A stretch of DNA of 64,000 nucleotides from assembly GCF_024220175.1 (NCBI RefSeq), contig NZ_CP098502.1:2728001-2792000 (forward strand). The letters run 5' to 3'. A program made the translations under genes and the position numbers. Positions 20,132-28,524 of this stretch are shown here, piece by piece (position 1 is the first letter of the stretch; every line of letters starts with the position of its first letter). The notes beneath the pieces are model-generated. The model saw only the letters and a list, made by a program, of their open reading frames with translations, was not told the origin of the DNA and ran no database searches. Origin of the DNA: Paraconexibacter antarcticus (lineage in GTDB: Bacteria > Actinomycetota > Thermoleophilia > Solirubrobacterales > Solirubrobacteraceae).

Positions 20132-22072
20132 TTGAGAAAGCAAGTGCTGGTCAGCGTGGACCGGGCCGAGACCCGGATCGCGCTGCTGGAGGCCACCGGA
20201 GAGGTGGCCGCGAACGGCGGCGGCGGTCGCCGCGGAGGCGGGCGCGGAGCCCGCGCCAAGCCGCCGACGAACCGCGTGGAGGGCTACCGCGTCGCCGAGC
20301 TGTACTTCGAGCGCCGGGGCAACCGCTCCATCGTCGGCAACATCTACAAGGGCAAGGTCGACAACGTCCTGCCCGGGCTCGAGGCGGCGTTCGTCGACAT
20401 CGGGCTCGACAAGAACGGCTTCCTCCACGTCGACGAGATCGTCCTCCCGGGCGTCGAGACGGTGCGCCGCGGCCGGGGTCGCGACGACGGCGGCAAGAAG
20501 ATCTCCGACCTCCTCAAGCCGGGGCAGGAGATCGTCGTGCAGGTCGTCAAGGACCCGCTGAAGTCCAAGGGCGCGCGGCTGAGCATGGACCTCACGGTCG
20601 CCGGCCGCTACATGGTCTACACGCCCACCGGCGAGGGCGTGGGCGTCTCCAAGCGCCTCGACGACAAGGAGCGCGAGCGGCTGCGCAAGGAGGCCAAGGG
20701 CCTCGACCTCGGCGGTGGCGGCGCGATCGTCCGCACCGCCGCGCACGGGGCGACCCGCGCCGACTTCGAGCGCGAGCTGCAGTACCTCTTCAAGCTCCAC
20801 GAGGTCCTCCAGTCGCGCGTCGACACGACGCCGGCGCCGGGCCTCGTCTTCCAGGAGGCCGACCTCTCCGTCCGCGTCGTGCGCGACATCTTCGCCGCCG
20901 ACTTCGAGCGGGCGATCGTCGACGACGAGGGCCAGTACCAGCGTCTCGTCTCGTTCTTCTCGCGGACCGCCCCCGAGCTCGTCGAGCGCGTCGAGCTGTG
21001 GCAGGAGTCCACGCCGCTGTTCGAGACGACCGGCGTCGACGAGGTCATCGACGGCCTCATGTCCAAGCGCGTGGACCTGCCGTCCGGCGGCTACCTGCTC
21101 ATCGACTACGCCGAGGCCGGCACGGTCATCGACGTGAACTCCGGCTCCTACGTCGGCCGCGGCAAGCAGGCCCGCCTGGAGGACGTCATCACGAAGACGA
21201 ACCTCGAGGCCGCCGAGGAGGTCGTCAACCAGCTGCGCCTGCGCGACATCGGCGGCATCATCGTCATCGACTTCATCGACATGGCCCGCGCCCGCAACCG
21301 CGATGCGGTCCTGAAGACGCTGCGCAAGTCGCTCGACGAGGACCGCACGAAGACCTTCACCGCGGAGATCTCGCGCCTCGGGCTCGTCGAGATGACGCGC
21401 CAGAACGTCACCGAGGGCGTGCGGGAGATCATGTCCCGCACCTGCCCGACGTGCGACGGCGAGGGCGTCATCCGCTCGGAGGAGACGATCGCGATCGACA
21501 TCGAGCGCAAGCTCCGCGAGGTCGCGCTGCGCGCCCCGCGCGACGTCGAGGCGTTCCTCGTCCGCGTGCACCCGGGCGTCAGCGCCCAGTTCACCGGCCA
21601 CGGCGCCCGCGTCCTGCACGCGCTGGAGAACGAGACCGGCAAGCTCTTCCACTTCACCGGCAGCGAGGGGCTGAAGCTCGGCCACTTCGACGTCGTCCTC
21701 GAGGGCTCCAAGGACGAGGTCTCCGAGGAGGCGATCCCGTTCGACGTCGGGGACGAGGTCCTCGTCAACATCGTCGAGCCGCACATGTACAACGTCGACG
21801 ACGCCGTGGCGAAGGTCGACGGGTACATCATCAGCGTCGTCGGGGGCGGCTCGTTCGTCGGTCAGAAGCACCTCGTGCGCATCGAGGACGCCGGCCGCAC
21901 GGCCGCGTCGGCGGTGCTCGTGGGGGAGGACGGCGAGGTCATCGAGGCGCCGGACCGCGTCTCCGGGGCCGATGGCGTAGAATCGAAGCCTCGGCGCCGT
22001 GGCCGCAGAGGCGGACGGCGCCGTTCGGCTGCCGCGGCCAGTGCGGCGCCTGACCCCACTTCCTCGGAGTAA
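20132..22072 (+). CDS. rng: Ribonuclease G/E family endoribonuclease with extra C-terminal domain
   Basis: Single-strand endoribonuclease for rRNA maturation and mRNA decay. 646 residues: split N-terminal S1 domain interrupted by a Gly/Arg-rich insertion (residues about 29-45), then GNIYKGKVDNVLPGLEAAF, the DNase I-like catalytic core with metal-binding Asp residues in TVIDVNSGSYVG (near 332) and IIVIDFIDMA (near 379), and the Zn-link CPTCDGEG (near 440). After the RNase G core a TRAM/S1-like module (from about 540: PFDVGDEVLVNIVEPHMYN ... HLVRIEDAGRTA) and a basic tail (RRRGRRGGRRR) extend it. TTG is the only start with a purine-rich leader (GAGAGAGTGAGAAAG). rplU and rpmA follow directly. 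Confidence 0.93.
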   Translation: MRKQVLVSVDRAETRIALLEATGEVAANGGGGRRGGGRGARAKPPTNRVEGYRVAELYFERRGNRSIVGNIYKGKVDNVLPGLEAAFVDIGLDKNGFLHVDEIVLPGVETVRRGRGRDDGGKKISDLLKPGQEIVVQVVKDPLKSKGARLSMDLTVAGRYMVYTPTGEGVGVSKRLDDKERERLRKEAKGLDLGGGGAIVRTAAHGATRADFERELQYLFKLHEVLQSRVDTTPAPGLVFQEADLSVRVVRDIFAADFERAIVDDEGQYQRLVSFFSRTAPELVERVELWQESTPLFETTGVDEVIDGLMSKRVDLPSGGYLLIDYAEAGTVIDVNSGSYVGRGKQARLEDVITKTNLEAAEEVVNQLRLRDIGGIIVIDFIDMARARNRDAVLKTLRKSLDEDRTKTFTAEISRLGLVEMTRQNVTEGVREIMSRTCPTCDGEGVIRSEETIAIDIERKLREVALRAPRDVEAFLVRVHPGVSAQFTGHGARVLHALENETGKLFHFTGSEGLKLGHFDVVLEGSKDEVSEEAIPFDVGDEVLVNIVEPHMYNVDDAVAKVDGYIISVVGGGSFVGQKHLVRIEDAGRTAASAVLVGEDGEVIEAPDRVSGADGVESKPRRRGRRGGRRRSAAAASAAPDPTSSE

Positions 22073-22079
22073 GCAGAAC

Positions 22080-22391
22080 ATGTACGCGATCGTCAAGACC
22101 GGTGGAAAGCAGTACCGCGTCGAGCCCGGCCAGAAGCTCCTCGTCGAGCGCCTGCCCGTGGAGGCCGGTGGCTCGGTCGATCTCGAGCCGCTGCTCTTCT
22201 CCGGCGACACCACCGTGTTCGACAAGGACGGGCTGGCGAAGGTCAAGGTCGGCGCCACCGTCGTCGAGCATCTCCGTGGCCCCAAGCTCACGGTCTTCAA
22301 GTTCAAGCCGAAGCGCGGCTACAAGCGCAAGACGGGTCACCGCCAGGAGCTGACCCGTATCGAGATCACCACCATCACCGCAGGGAGCTGA
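22080..22391 (+). CDS. rplU: 50S ribosomal protein L21
   Basis: Binds 23S rRNA in the large subunit. 103 residues; starts MYAIVKTGGKQYRVEPGQ, contains VVEHLRGPKLTVFKFKPK and the family signature region KRGYKRKTGHRQELTRI. A GGAG lies 10 bases before the ATG and the gap from rng is only 7 bases. The standard rplU-rpmA pair. Confidence 0.98.
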   Translation: MYAIVKTGGKQYRVEPGQKLLVERLPVEAGGSVDLEPLLFSGDTTVFDKDGLAKVKVGATVVEHLRGPKLTVFKFKPKRGYKRKTGHRQELTRIEITTITAGS

Positions 22392-22398
22392 CTGACAC

Positions 22399-22662
22399 AT
22401 GGCACACAAGAAGGGCCTCGGCTCCTCCCGCAACGGTCGCGACTCCAACGCGCAGCGCCTCGGGGTGAAGAAGTTCGCCGGTGAGATCGTCACCGGCGGC
22501 GAGATCATCGTGCGTCAGCGCGGCACCCGCTTCAAGCCGGGCGCCGGCGTCGGCATCGGCAAGGACGACACGCTCTTCGTGAAGGAGCCCGGCACCCTCT
22601 CGTTCGTCGAGAACCGCCGCGGCCGCGTCGTGAGCGTCATCCCCGCCGAGAGCGCCGAGTAG
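22399..22662 (+). CDS. rpmA: 50S ribosomal protein L27
   Basis: Large-subunit protein near the peptidyl-transferase centre. 87 residues, starting [19 protein letters not shown], which shows it is the form with an exposed N-terminus and no cleavable leader as in Firmicutes. It includes [16 protein letters not shown]. In most bacteria obgE would follow; here obgE is 6.6 kb downstream behind an accessory block. Confidence 0.98.
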   Translation: MAHKKGLGSSRNGRDSNAQRLGVKKFAGEIVTGGEIIVRQRGTRFKPGAGVGIGKDDTLFVKEPGTLSFVENRRGRVVSVIPAESAE

Positions 22663-22667
22663 CAGCT

Positions 22668-23069
22668 GTGTCGCGATCCCGGGCCCTCCTCGTCGCGCGA
22701 CTCATCGCCGCGGGCCGGGTGGCCTTCGGGGTCGCACTCGTCGCCAAGCCGGAGCAGACGACGCGCCGCTGGCTCGGCGGCAGCGCCGCCACGGCCGGCA
22801 CCCAGGCCGCCGTCCGCGGCCTCGGCATCCGCGACCTGCTGCTCGGGGCGATCACGCTCCACACGCTGAACCACCCGCAGGTCGGGCCCCGCTGGGTCGC
22901 GACCTGCGCCGTCGCCGACTCCGTCGACCTCTTCGCGACCGTCGCCGCCCGCGACGAGCTGCCGTCGAGCGGCGTGGCCGGGACGGTCGCCCTCGCCGGC
23001 GGCACCGCCGCCGTCAGCGTCGCGATCGCCGGCGTCCTCCGGCGGACGGCGCCGCCCCTCGAGGCCTGA
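22668..23069 (+). CDS. Small multi-pass membrane protein, unknown
   Basis: A 133-residue protein with three or four hydrophobic segments separated by short charged loops (LLVARLIAAGRVAFGVALV, LGIRDLLLGAITLHTL, VAGTVALAGGTAAVSVAIAG). The GTG start is six bases after the rpmA stop, so it may be a tail gene of the ribosomal operon. I see resemblance in layout to DUF4267-like four-helix membrane proteins, including the RGLGIRDLLLG segment, but cannot confirm it. No catalytic residues are apparent. This opens the first accessory block between rpmA and obgE. Confidence 0.65.
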   Translation: MSRSRALLVARLIAAGRVAFGVALVAKPEQTTRRWLGGSAATAGTQAAVRGLGIRDLLLGAITLHTLNHPQVGPRWVATCAVADSVDLFATVAARDELPSSGVAGTVALAGGTAAVSVAIAGVLRRTAPPLEA

Positions 23070-23107
23070 CCCGCGCCCGGCGGCCCGGCCGCCGGCCTGC
23101 AGCACCC

Positions 23108-23416
23108 GTGTACGTCGGCGTCGCCCGCACCGATCACCCCGAGGCCCGGGAGATCGTGCCGTCGGCCCACTGCGTCCAGCGCTTCCGCCGCCGCATGCCG
23201 ATCCGCACCGCCGGCATCGCCCCGGTCGCGCGGGTCCTCCTCGACGTGCTCGAGGCCACCGACGTGTCCGGCTGGCCGCCCGGCTGGGCCGTGAGCGACC
23301 GGCCGACCGGTCCGGGGACCCTGTGGGCCGTCACGGGCGACCTCGCCTTCCCGCTCGCCCCGTCGGGAACACCCGGCCGCTGGGTCGCGCTGACGTGCCT
23401 GCGCCGCGGCGATTGA
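23108..23416 (+). CDS. Hypothetical protein of 102 residues
   Basis: I do not recognise it with confidence. It is soluble, with Pro/Trp-rich centre (SGWPPGWAVSDRPTGPG) and an early motif PSAHCVQRFRRRMPIR. The H-x4-R-x3-R spacing faintly recalls DUF4258-type small RNase folds, but the rest does not obviously match and no antitoxin partner is adjacent. The GTG start follows a short GC-rich gap. Codon bias matches the neighbours. The next gene, a cupredoxin lipoprotein, starts 32 bases later with its own strong ribosome site. Confidence 0.5.
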   Translation: MYVGVARTDHPEAREIVPSAHCVQRFRRRMPIRTAGIAPVARVLLDVLEATDVSGWPPGWAVSDRPTGPGTLWAVTGDLAFPLAPSGTPGRWVALTCLRRGD

Positions 23417-23448
23417 TCCGCCAGGGGGCGGCGCCCGCAGAAGGAGAC

Positions 23449-23892
23449 ATGTCCCTGATCTCCGCCTCCGGTTCCCGCACGCTCGCCCTCGCCGGCCTCT
23501 CCGGCCTCGCCCTGCTGACGGGCTGCGGCTCCTCCGGCGGGTCGGGCAGCAGTTCGACGCCCGCCGCGTCCACGCCCGCCGCGTCCACGCCCGCCGCGGC
23601 GACCTCGACGCCGGCGGCCGCGTCCGGCGGGGCGGTGGCGATCACCTACAAGGACTACTCGATCGATCCCGCGCAGGTGACGGTGAAGGCCGGCACGAAG
23701 ATCACCTGGACGAGCAAGGACGCCACCGTCCACAACGTCGTCTTCAAGGACGGCGATCCCGAGAAGTTCACCTCGAAGGACCTCAAGCAGGGCCAGTCGG
23801 CGACCTTCACCCCGACGAAGCCCGGCGTCTACAAGTACCTCTGCACCTTCCACGCCGCGAGCATGCAGGGCACGCTCACCGTCACCGGCTGA
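23449..23892 (+). CDS. Cupredoxin (blue copper) lipoprotein
   Basis: Secreted, lipid-anchored type-1 copper protein, a one-electron carrier on the outer face of the membrane. 147 residues: signal peptide with lipobox LLTGC, a Ser/Thr/Pro/Ala linker with three copies of a 15-base STPAA unit, then a plastocyanin/amicyanin-like beta domain. Copper ligands are visible: His in TVHNVVFKDG, and Cys, His and Met in YLCTFHAASMQG. An AAGGAGAC ribosome site sits directly before the ATG. It ends facing lepB on the other strand across a repeat array. It could also be copper storage rather than electron transfer. Confidence 0.87.
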   Translation: MSLISASGSRTLALAGLSGLALLTGCGSSGGSGSSSTPAASTPAASTPAAATSTPAAASGGAVAITYKDYSIDPAQVTVKAGTKITWTSKDATVHNVVFKDGDPEKFTSKDLKQGQSATFTPTKPGVYKYLCTFHAASMQGTLTVTG

Positions 23893-23901
23893 CCCGCCGC
23901 A

Positions 23902-24111
23902 GCCGCGCCGTGCGGTCTGGTGGGGGCATATCCCCCACAAGGCCGCACGCCGGCGGGTAGGGGCCGCGCCGTGCGGTCTGGTGGGGGCATATTCCCCACA
24001 GGGCCGCACGCCGGCGGGTGGTGGGCGGCACGCCGGAGGGTGGCGGGCCGCACGCCGGAGGGTGGCGGGCCGCACGCCGGCGGGTGGTGGGCGGCACGCC
24101 GGAGGGTGGCG
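23902..24111. repeat. Hairpin-forming repeat array between convergent genes
   Basis: Two copies of a 61-base unit start at 23902 and 23963; each folds on itself with an outer CGTGCGG/CCGCACG stem and an inner GTGGGGG/CCCCCAC stem around CATAT or CATAT-like loops. They run into five tandem 22-base units (24002-24111) of the form GGCSGCACGCCGGMGGGTGGYG, where the first overlaps the end of the second 61-base unit. The array fills the convergent gap between the cupredoxin gene and lepB, so it may act as a two-way terminator or be a REP-like element. Confidence 0.75.
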
Positions 24112-24117
24112 GGCCGG

Positions 24118-24735
24118 CTAGGGCGTCCCGAGGCGCCCGAGCGGCCAGTAGCGCAGCGACGCCTGGCCGATGACCCAGGCGCGCGGGATCGGGCCCCAGA
24201 AGCGGCTGTCGTCCGAGTTGCCGCGGTTGTCGCCCATGAGGAAGACGTCGCCGCGGGGGATTGTGATCGCCCGCGGGAAGTCGCACCCGTCGTCGGGCCG
24301 ACACGGCAGCGTGTAGGCGTCGCGCTCGCGCACCCCGTTGCGGATGACGTGCCCGCCGCGGATGGAGATGCGGTCGCCGCCCACGGCGACGACCCGCTTC
24401 ACGAACGTCGTGCTGGCTCGCCGCGGGGTCGGCGCCGGGCAGGCGCGGCCGTTGCGGTCCTGCACCCCGCAGCGCGCCGGGACCGCCTCGGCCCCCGCCG
24501 GCGGGGTGAAGACGACGACCTGACCGACCTTCGGGGCGGAGCCGAGCCGGTGCGACAGGCGGTTGACGAGGACCCGGTCGCCGACCTTGAGCGTCGGCAG
24601 CATCGACTCGCTCGGGATCCGGTACGGCTTCACCGCGTAGGCCTGGACCGAGAGGGCGAGGCCGACGGCGAGGGCGACGATCAGGACGAACTCGAACAGC
24701 TGCGCGTGGCGGCTACGGGCCGGGGCCTCGGGCAT
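24118..24735 (-). CDS. lepB: Type I signal peptidase
   Basis: Membrane serine protease that removes signal peptides from exported proteins. 205 residues: one N-terminal transmembrane helix (FEFVLIVALAVGLALSVQ), catalytic Ser in IPSESMLPTLKVGDRV, catalytic Lys in FVKRVVAVGGD, and box E GDNRGNSDDSR followed by FWGPIP. A Cys pair (RCG...ACPA, then LPCRPDDGCD) may form disulfides in the outside domain. A TACGAT box six bases before the ATG suggests a leaderless message. It may process the many secreted products encoded nearby, but there is no specific link. Confidence 0.94.
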   Translation of the reverse strand: MPEAPARSRHAQLFEFVLIVALAVGLALSVQAYAVKPYRIPSESMLPTLKVGDRVLVNRLSHRLGSAPKVGQVVVFTPPAGAEAVPARCGVQDRNGRACPAPTPRRASTTFVKRVVAVGGDRISIRGGHVIRNGVRERDAYTLPCRPDDGCDFPRAITIPRGDVFLMGDNRGNSDDSRFWGPIPRAWVIGQASLRYWPLGRLGTP

Positions 24736-24761
24736 CGGGCCATCGTAGGCGGTCGGCCCCG

Positions 24762-27700
24762 TCAGAGGCGCAGGATGGAGTCCGCCGGGCCGGCGAGGAT
24801 CCGGTCGATCGCCTCGGCCGGCATCGGGTGCGCGTAGAGGAACCCCTGCGCGAGACGGCAGCCGAGCGCGCGCAGCGCGAGCTCCTGCTCCGGCGTCTCC
24901 ACGCCCTCGGCCACGACCGCGATCCCGAGGCTCTGGCCCATCGACAGCACGGCCTGGAAGATCGCGGCGTCGGGGCCGGTCTCCGCGATGCGGGGGACGA
25001 ACTCACGGTCGACCTTGATGACGTCGATCGGGTACCGGCGCAGGTAGGCGAGCGACGAGTAGCCGGTGCCGAAGTCGTCCAGGGAGATCGAGACGCCGAG
25101 GCCCTTGAGCCGCTCCAGCGTCTGCGCGCTCGCCTCCGGATCGTCCATGAGGACGCTCTCGGTGATCTCGAGGAAGAGGGACGACGGGTCGATGCCGGAG
25201 CGGGCGATCGCGAGCGCGACGGTGTCGACCGTCGAGGGGTCCATGAGCTGCCGCGCCGACAGGTTGACGGCGATCGCGAGCGGCCGGCCCTCCGGGCGCG
25301 CCGCCTGCCACGTCGCGGCCTGGGTGCAGACCTCGTGCAGGACCCAGGCGCCGAGCGGGCCGATGAGCCCACCGTCCTCGGCGACGGGGATGAACTCGGC
25401 GGGGCCGAGGAGGCCGCGGGTCGGGTGCTCCCAGCGCACGAGCGCCTCGACGCCGTGGATGTGGCCGTCCTCGAGGTCGATGAGCGGCTGGTAATGGACG
25501 CGCAGCTCGTCGGCGCCGAGCGCGGAGCGCAGCTCGTTCTCCGTCCGCAGGCGGAAGAGCGCCTTGGCCCGCATGAGCTCGTCGAAGAGCTCGTAGCGGC
25601 CGCGGCCCCGCTCCTTCGCGCGGTACATCGCGGCGTCGGCCTCGCGGACCATGTCCTCGGCGAGGCGGTACTCCCCGACGGCGAGCGCGATGCCGATCGA
25701 CGCGGTGACGACGTGGTCGGCGCCGTTGACGACAAACGGCCGGTCGAGCGCCTCGATCGTCCGCAGGGCGATGTGCTCGGCCTGGCCCGCGTCCCTCAGG
25801 TCGTCGCAGATGATGACGAACTCGTCGCCGCCGAAGCGGGCGACCGTGTCGCCGGGGCGCAGCGTGGTCGCCAGGCGGGTGGCCAGCGCCTGGAGCAGGT
25901 CGTCGCCCGCGGAGTGGCCGAGCGAGTCGTTGATGAACTTGAAGTGGTCGAGGTCGAGGAACAGCACCGCGACCGCGTTGCCCCGGCGGGCGCACTGCGC
26001 GAGCGCGAGGCCGAGGCGGTCGACGAAGAGGACCCGGTTGGGCAGGCCGGTGAGCGGGTCGTGCAGCGCCTGGTGGCGGATCTCCTGGGCGGCGCGGTCG
26101 CGGTCGATCGCGTTGGCGAGCAGGTGCGAGATCGTGCGCAGGAAATCGAGCTCGTCGGTGGTGGCCGTGTGGACCTCGTCCCAGAACAGGCAGATCCATC
26201 CGTAGGCGCCGCCGGGACCGGCGATCGGGACGCTCGCCCAGGCCCGCAGCCGCGGATCGGTCAGCGCGGCGGGCATGCCGTCGCGCCCGGCGATGGACCA
26301 GTCGGCGACGGTCAGGGGATCCCCCTGGGAGAGGCGCTGCGCGACGTCCGGGTGGTGCGGGAGCCGGTGGTGCAGGAGCTCCTCGGAGAACCCGTGGCCG
26401 CCGCGGACGCGGGCGGCCTCCCCGTGGGGCTCGATCTGGGTGACCAGGCCGGCGCAGCCGTCGAGGGCCCGGGCGGCCGCGGCGATCGCGACGCCCATGA
26501 GCTCGTCGACCGGCAGGCCCTCCAGGGCCTGCTGCCCGAGGTCGGAGATGATCGCCTGGCGCTCGGTGCCGCGCTCCGCCGCGCGCCGGCTCGCGCGGAG
26601 CCCTTCGCGGGCGTCGCCGAGAGCGACGGCGGCCGCCGCCACCTCCCGCTGCATCTCGTTGAACGAGTCGGCCATGTGCCCGACCTCGTCGCCGCTGCGC
26701 ACGTCGATCGTGATGATCTCGGTGCTCGCCTTGGCCGCCTCCATGTCGCCGCGGGAGAGGGCGCCCATGGCCCGCGTGAGGTCGGCGACCGGCCCCCGGG
26801 CGAGGTGCCCGGCGGCGTCGGCGACCTGCGAGACGGCGTGGGCGATCATGCCCGGAAGGACGAGCCCGACGCTGACGGTGAGGATCGCGACGGCGACGAA
26901 GATGTCCTCGAGGACGGCGACGAGCGCCGGGTCGCTCGTGGCGTCCACGTGGTGCACGGCGAGGAGGTAGCCCACACCGTCGAGGACCATCACGCCGACC
27001 ATCGCCCCGGTGAGCTTGGAGTGCAGCGAGTTGAAGAACGAGCGCTCGTCGCCCGCGGGCGAGGCGCGATGGTCGTGGTAGCGGCGCCACGCGTAGAGCA
27101 GCGAGCCCGAGTAGGCCATCCCGAGCGAGGCGATGACCGTCGGCAGGCCGAACTGCTGGAGCCCGAGCAGGGTCGCCGCGAGCCACACGGTGGCCGCGAC
27201 GGCGCCCATCCCGACCGTCCAGCGGGGCGCGCGGTAGGGGCGCGGCATGTGTGGTGCGTTGCGGCGCAGGAGCCACACCGCGATCGACGGCATGCCGATG
27301 CCGATGAGGTAGCAGAAGTTCGCGGCGGCGATGACCCACGGCGGGTCGCCGGACATGAGGAACGCGATCGCGAGCAGGGCGGTGACGACCGTCGCGACCC
27401 AGGGGGCGTCGTGCCGGTTGCGCCGCGCGAACGCGCGAGGGAGGAGTCCGTCCTCGGAGAGCTGCGACATCGTGCGGGCGGCGCCGGCGAGCGGCTGCAG
27501 CGACCCGTGGAACATGTTCAGCACCATGAACCAGACCGCCGCGGCCTTCGCCCCGCCGGCGAGCAGGGGCGCGAACGTCGGGCCGAGCGTGTGCATGAGC
27601 TCGCCCTCCAGCCCGCCGCGTCCGATGACCCCGAGCCAGACGACGGGGATCGCGACGAAGTAGAGCGTCGCGATGGTGGCGGCGAGGTACATCGCCTTCG

Positions 27701-28421
27701 GGACGGTGCGGAACGGGTCCCGCGTCTCCCCGACGTGGCAGGCGGCCGCCTCGAAGGCCGGGGCGGCGAACCCGATGAGGTAGAGCCCGGCCATCGCGCT
27801 CGTGACCATCCCGAAGACGCCGTGGAAGGGAAGGTCGAGGTGGAAGCTCGTCGCCCGGGTCCAGTCGACGTGGCCGGCGAGGACCGGGACGGCGACGGAC
27901 AGCAGCGCGAGGGTCACCGAGGCGCAGGCGATCGGGATCGCCACGCGCGAGGCCCAGCGGACGCCGACGAGGTTCACCGTCATGAAGGTGAGGACGATCG
28001 CGGCGGCGAGGAGCTTCACCGGGACGCCGGGCAGGTACCAGTCGTGGAGGGCGGCGCTGCTGAGCAGGGCGGTGAGCCCGCACGTCGGGATCCAGCCCCA
28101 CCAGTACGACACCCCGGTGAGGTTCGCGAGGACGGGCGAGTAGGGGCGGAAGGCCTCCGCGCAGGTCGCGGAGATGCCGCCGACGCGCTCGGGCCATATG
28201 AGGACGAGCTCGATCCAGCCCGGAAGGGCCATCCAGCTGAGGATGAGCCCGGCGACGAGCAGCGGGACCGCCGCGGTGCCCTGCGTCGCGACGATGGCGC
28301 CGATGAGGAAGAGGCTCTGGTTCGAGCCGCCCATCGCGAGCGCGACGGTCCCCGCCCAGCCGAGCGTGCGCGGGTGACGCCGCGGCACGGCGGGCGGGGG
28401 AGGCACGTCGGACTGCTGCAC
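24762..28421 (-). CDS. APC-family permease fused to HAMP, GAF, GGDEF and EAL domains
   Basis: A 1219-residue fusion. Residues ~20-450 form a 12-helix amino-acid/polyamine/organocation permease-like module (GGSNQSLFLIGAIV first helix; LSEDGLLPRAFARR and NAPHMPRPYRAPRW are typical APC loops). Two further helices (~470-490, ~505-530) flank a short external loop; a HAMP-like linker (~540-595) and a GAF-like domain (~625-775) follow. The GGDEF domain (~785-945) keeps RFGGDEF at 862-868 and an RPGD inhibitory site five residues before that. The EAL domain (~955-1205) keeps EALVRW, the DDFGTGYSS loop and AEGVETPEQ. Both c-di-GMP synthesis and breakdown look catalytically competent. GTG-28421 is the likely start. 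Inference: transport or binding of an amine/amino acid regulates c-di-GMP. Confidence 0.9.
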   Translation of the reverse strand: MQQSDVPPPPAVPRRHPRTLGWAGTVALAMGGSNQSLFLIGAIVATQGTAAVPLLVAGLILSWMALPGWIELVLIWPERVGGISATCAEAFRPYSPVLANLTGVSYWWGWIPTCGLTALLSSAALHDWYLPGVPVKLLAAAIVLTFMTVNLVGVRWASRVAIPIACASVTLALLSVAVPVLAGHVDWTRATSFHLDLPFHGVFGMVTSAMAGLYLIGFAAPAFEAAACHVGETRDPFRTVPKAMYLAATIATLYFVAIPVVWLGVIGRGGLEGELMHTLGPTFAPLLAGGAKAAAVWFMVLNMFHGSLQPLAGAARTMSQLSEDGLLPRAFARRNRHDAPWVATVVTALLAIAFLMSGDPPWVIAAANFCYLIGIGMPSIAVWLLRRNAPHMPRPYRAPRWTVGMGAVAATVWLAATLLGLQQFGLPTVIASLGMAYSGSLLYAWRRYHDHRASPAGDERSFFNSLHSKLTGAMVGVMVLDGVGYLLAVHHVDATSDPALVAVLEDIFVAVAILTVSVGLVLPGMIAHAVSQVADAAGHLARGPVADLTRAMGALSRGDMEAAKASTEIITIDVRSGDEVGHMADSFNEMQREVAAAAVALGDAREGLRASRRAAERGTERQAIISDLGQQALEGLPVDELMGVAIAAAARALDGCAGLVTQIEPHGEAARVRGGHGFSEELLHHRLPHHPDVAQRLSQGDPLTVADWSIAGRDGMPAALTDPRLRAWASVPIAGPGGAYGWICLFWDEVHTATTDELDFLRTISHLLANAIDRDRAAQEIRHQALHDPLTGLPNRVLFVDRLGLALAQCARRGNAVAVLFLDLDHFKFINDSLGHSAGDDLLQALATRLATTLRPGDTVARFGGDEFVIICDDLRDAGQAEHIALRTIEALDRPFVVNGADHVVTASIGIALAVGEYRLAEDMVREADAAMYRAKERGRGRYELFDELMRAKALFRLRTENELRSALGADELRVHYQPLIDLEDGHIHGVEALVRWEHPTRGLLGPAEFIPVAEDGGLIGPLGAWVLHEVCTQAATWQAARPEGRPLAIAVNLSARQLMDPSTVDTVALAIARSGIDPSSLFLEITESVLMDDPEASAQTLERLKGLGVSISLDDFGTGYSSLAYLRRYPIDVIKVDREFVPRIAETGPDAAIFQAVLSMGQSLGIAVVAEGVETPEQELALRALGCRLAQGFLYAHPMPAEAIDRILAGPADSILRL

Positions 28422-28524
28422 CAGCCCGATATCGGCGGGCTTGATCCGCCGATGTAGGCCTTGGACGAATGTGTGACGGAAATCGACTGAACCCGGAACG
28501 GCGCCCGGGCCGCGTTCCCGGCGT

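Noticed and set aside
23108..23416. Toxin of a toxin-antitoxin pair (DUF4258-like)
   Set aside because: Only a short His/Arg pattern matches and no antitoxin gene is adjacent, so it is left as hypothetical.
23893..24117. CRISPR array in the repeat region
   Set aside because: Repeats are directly abutting with no unique spacers, each folds into a hairpin, and no cas genes are near.
23882..24304. Minus-strand frames through the repeat array encoding Arg/Pro/Gly-rich peptides
   Set aside because: They come from translating the tandem repeats and overlap lepB in a wrong frame.
24828..28457. A 1209-residue plus-strand frame opposite the permease/GGDEF/EAL gene
   Set aside because: Composition is only Arg/Asp/Glu/Gly/Val, as expected from the complement of codons with G/C third positions. 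The minus-strand protein has clear domains.
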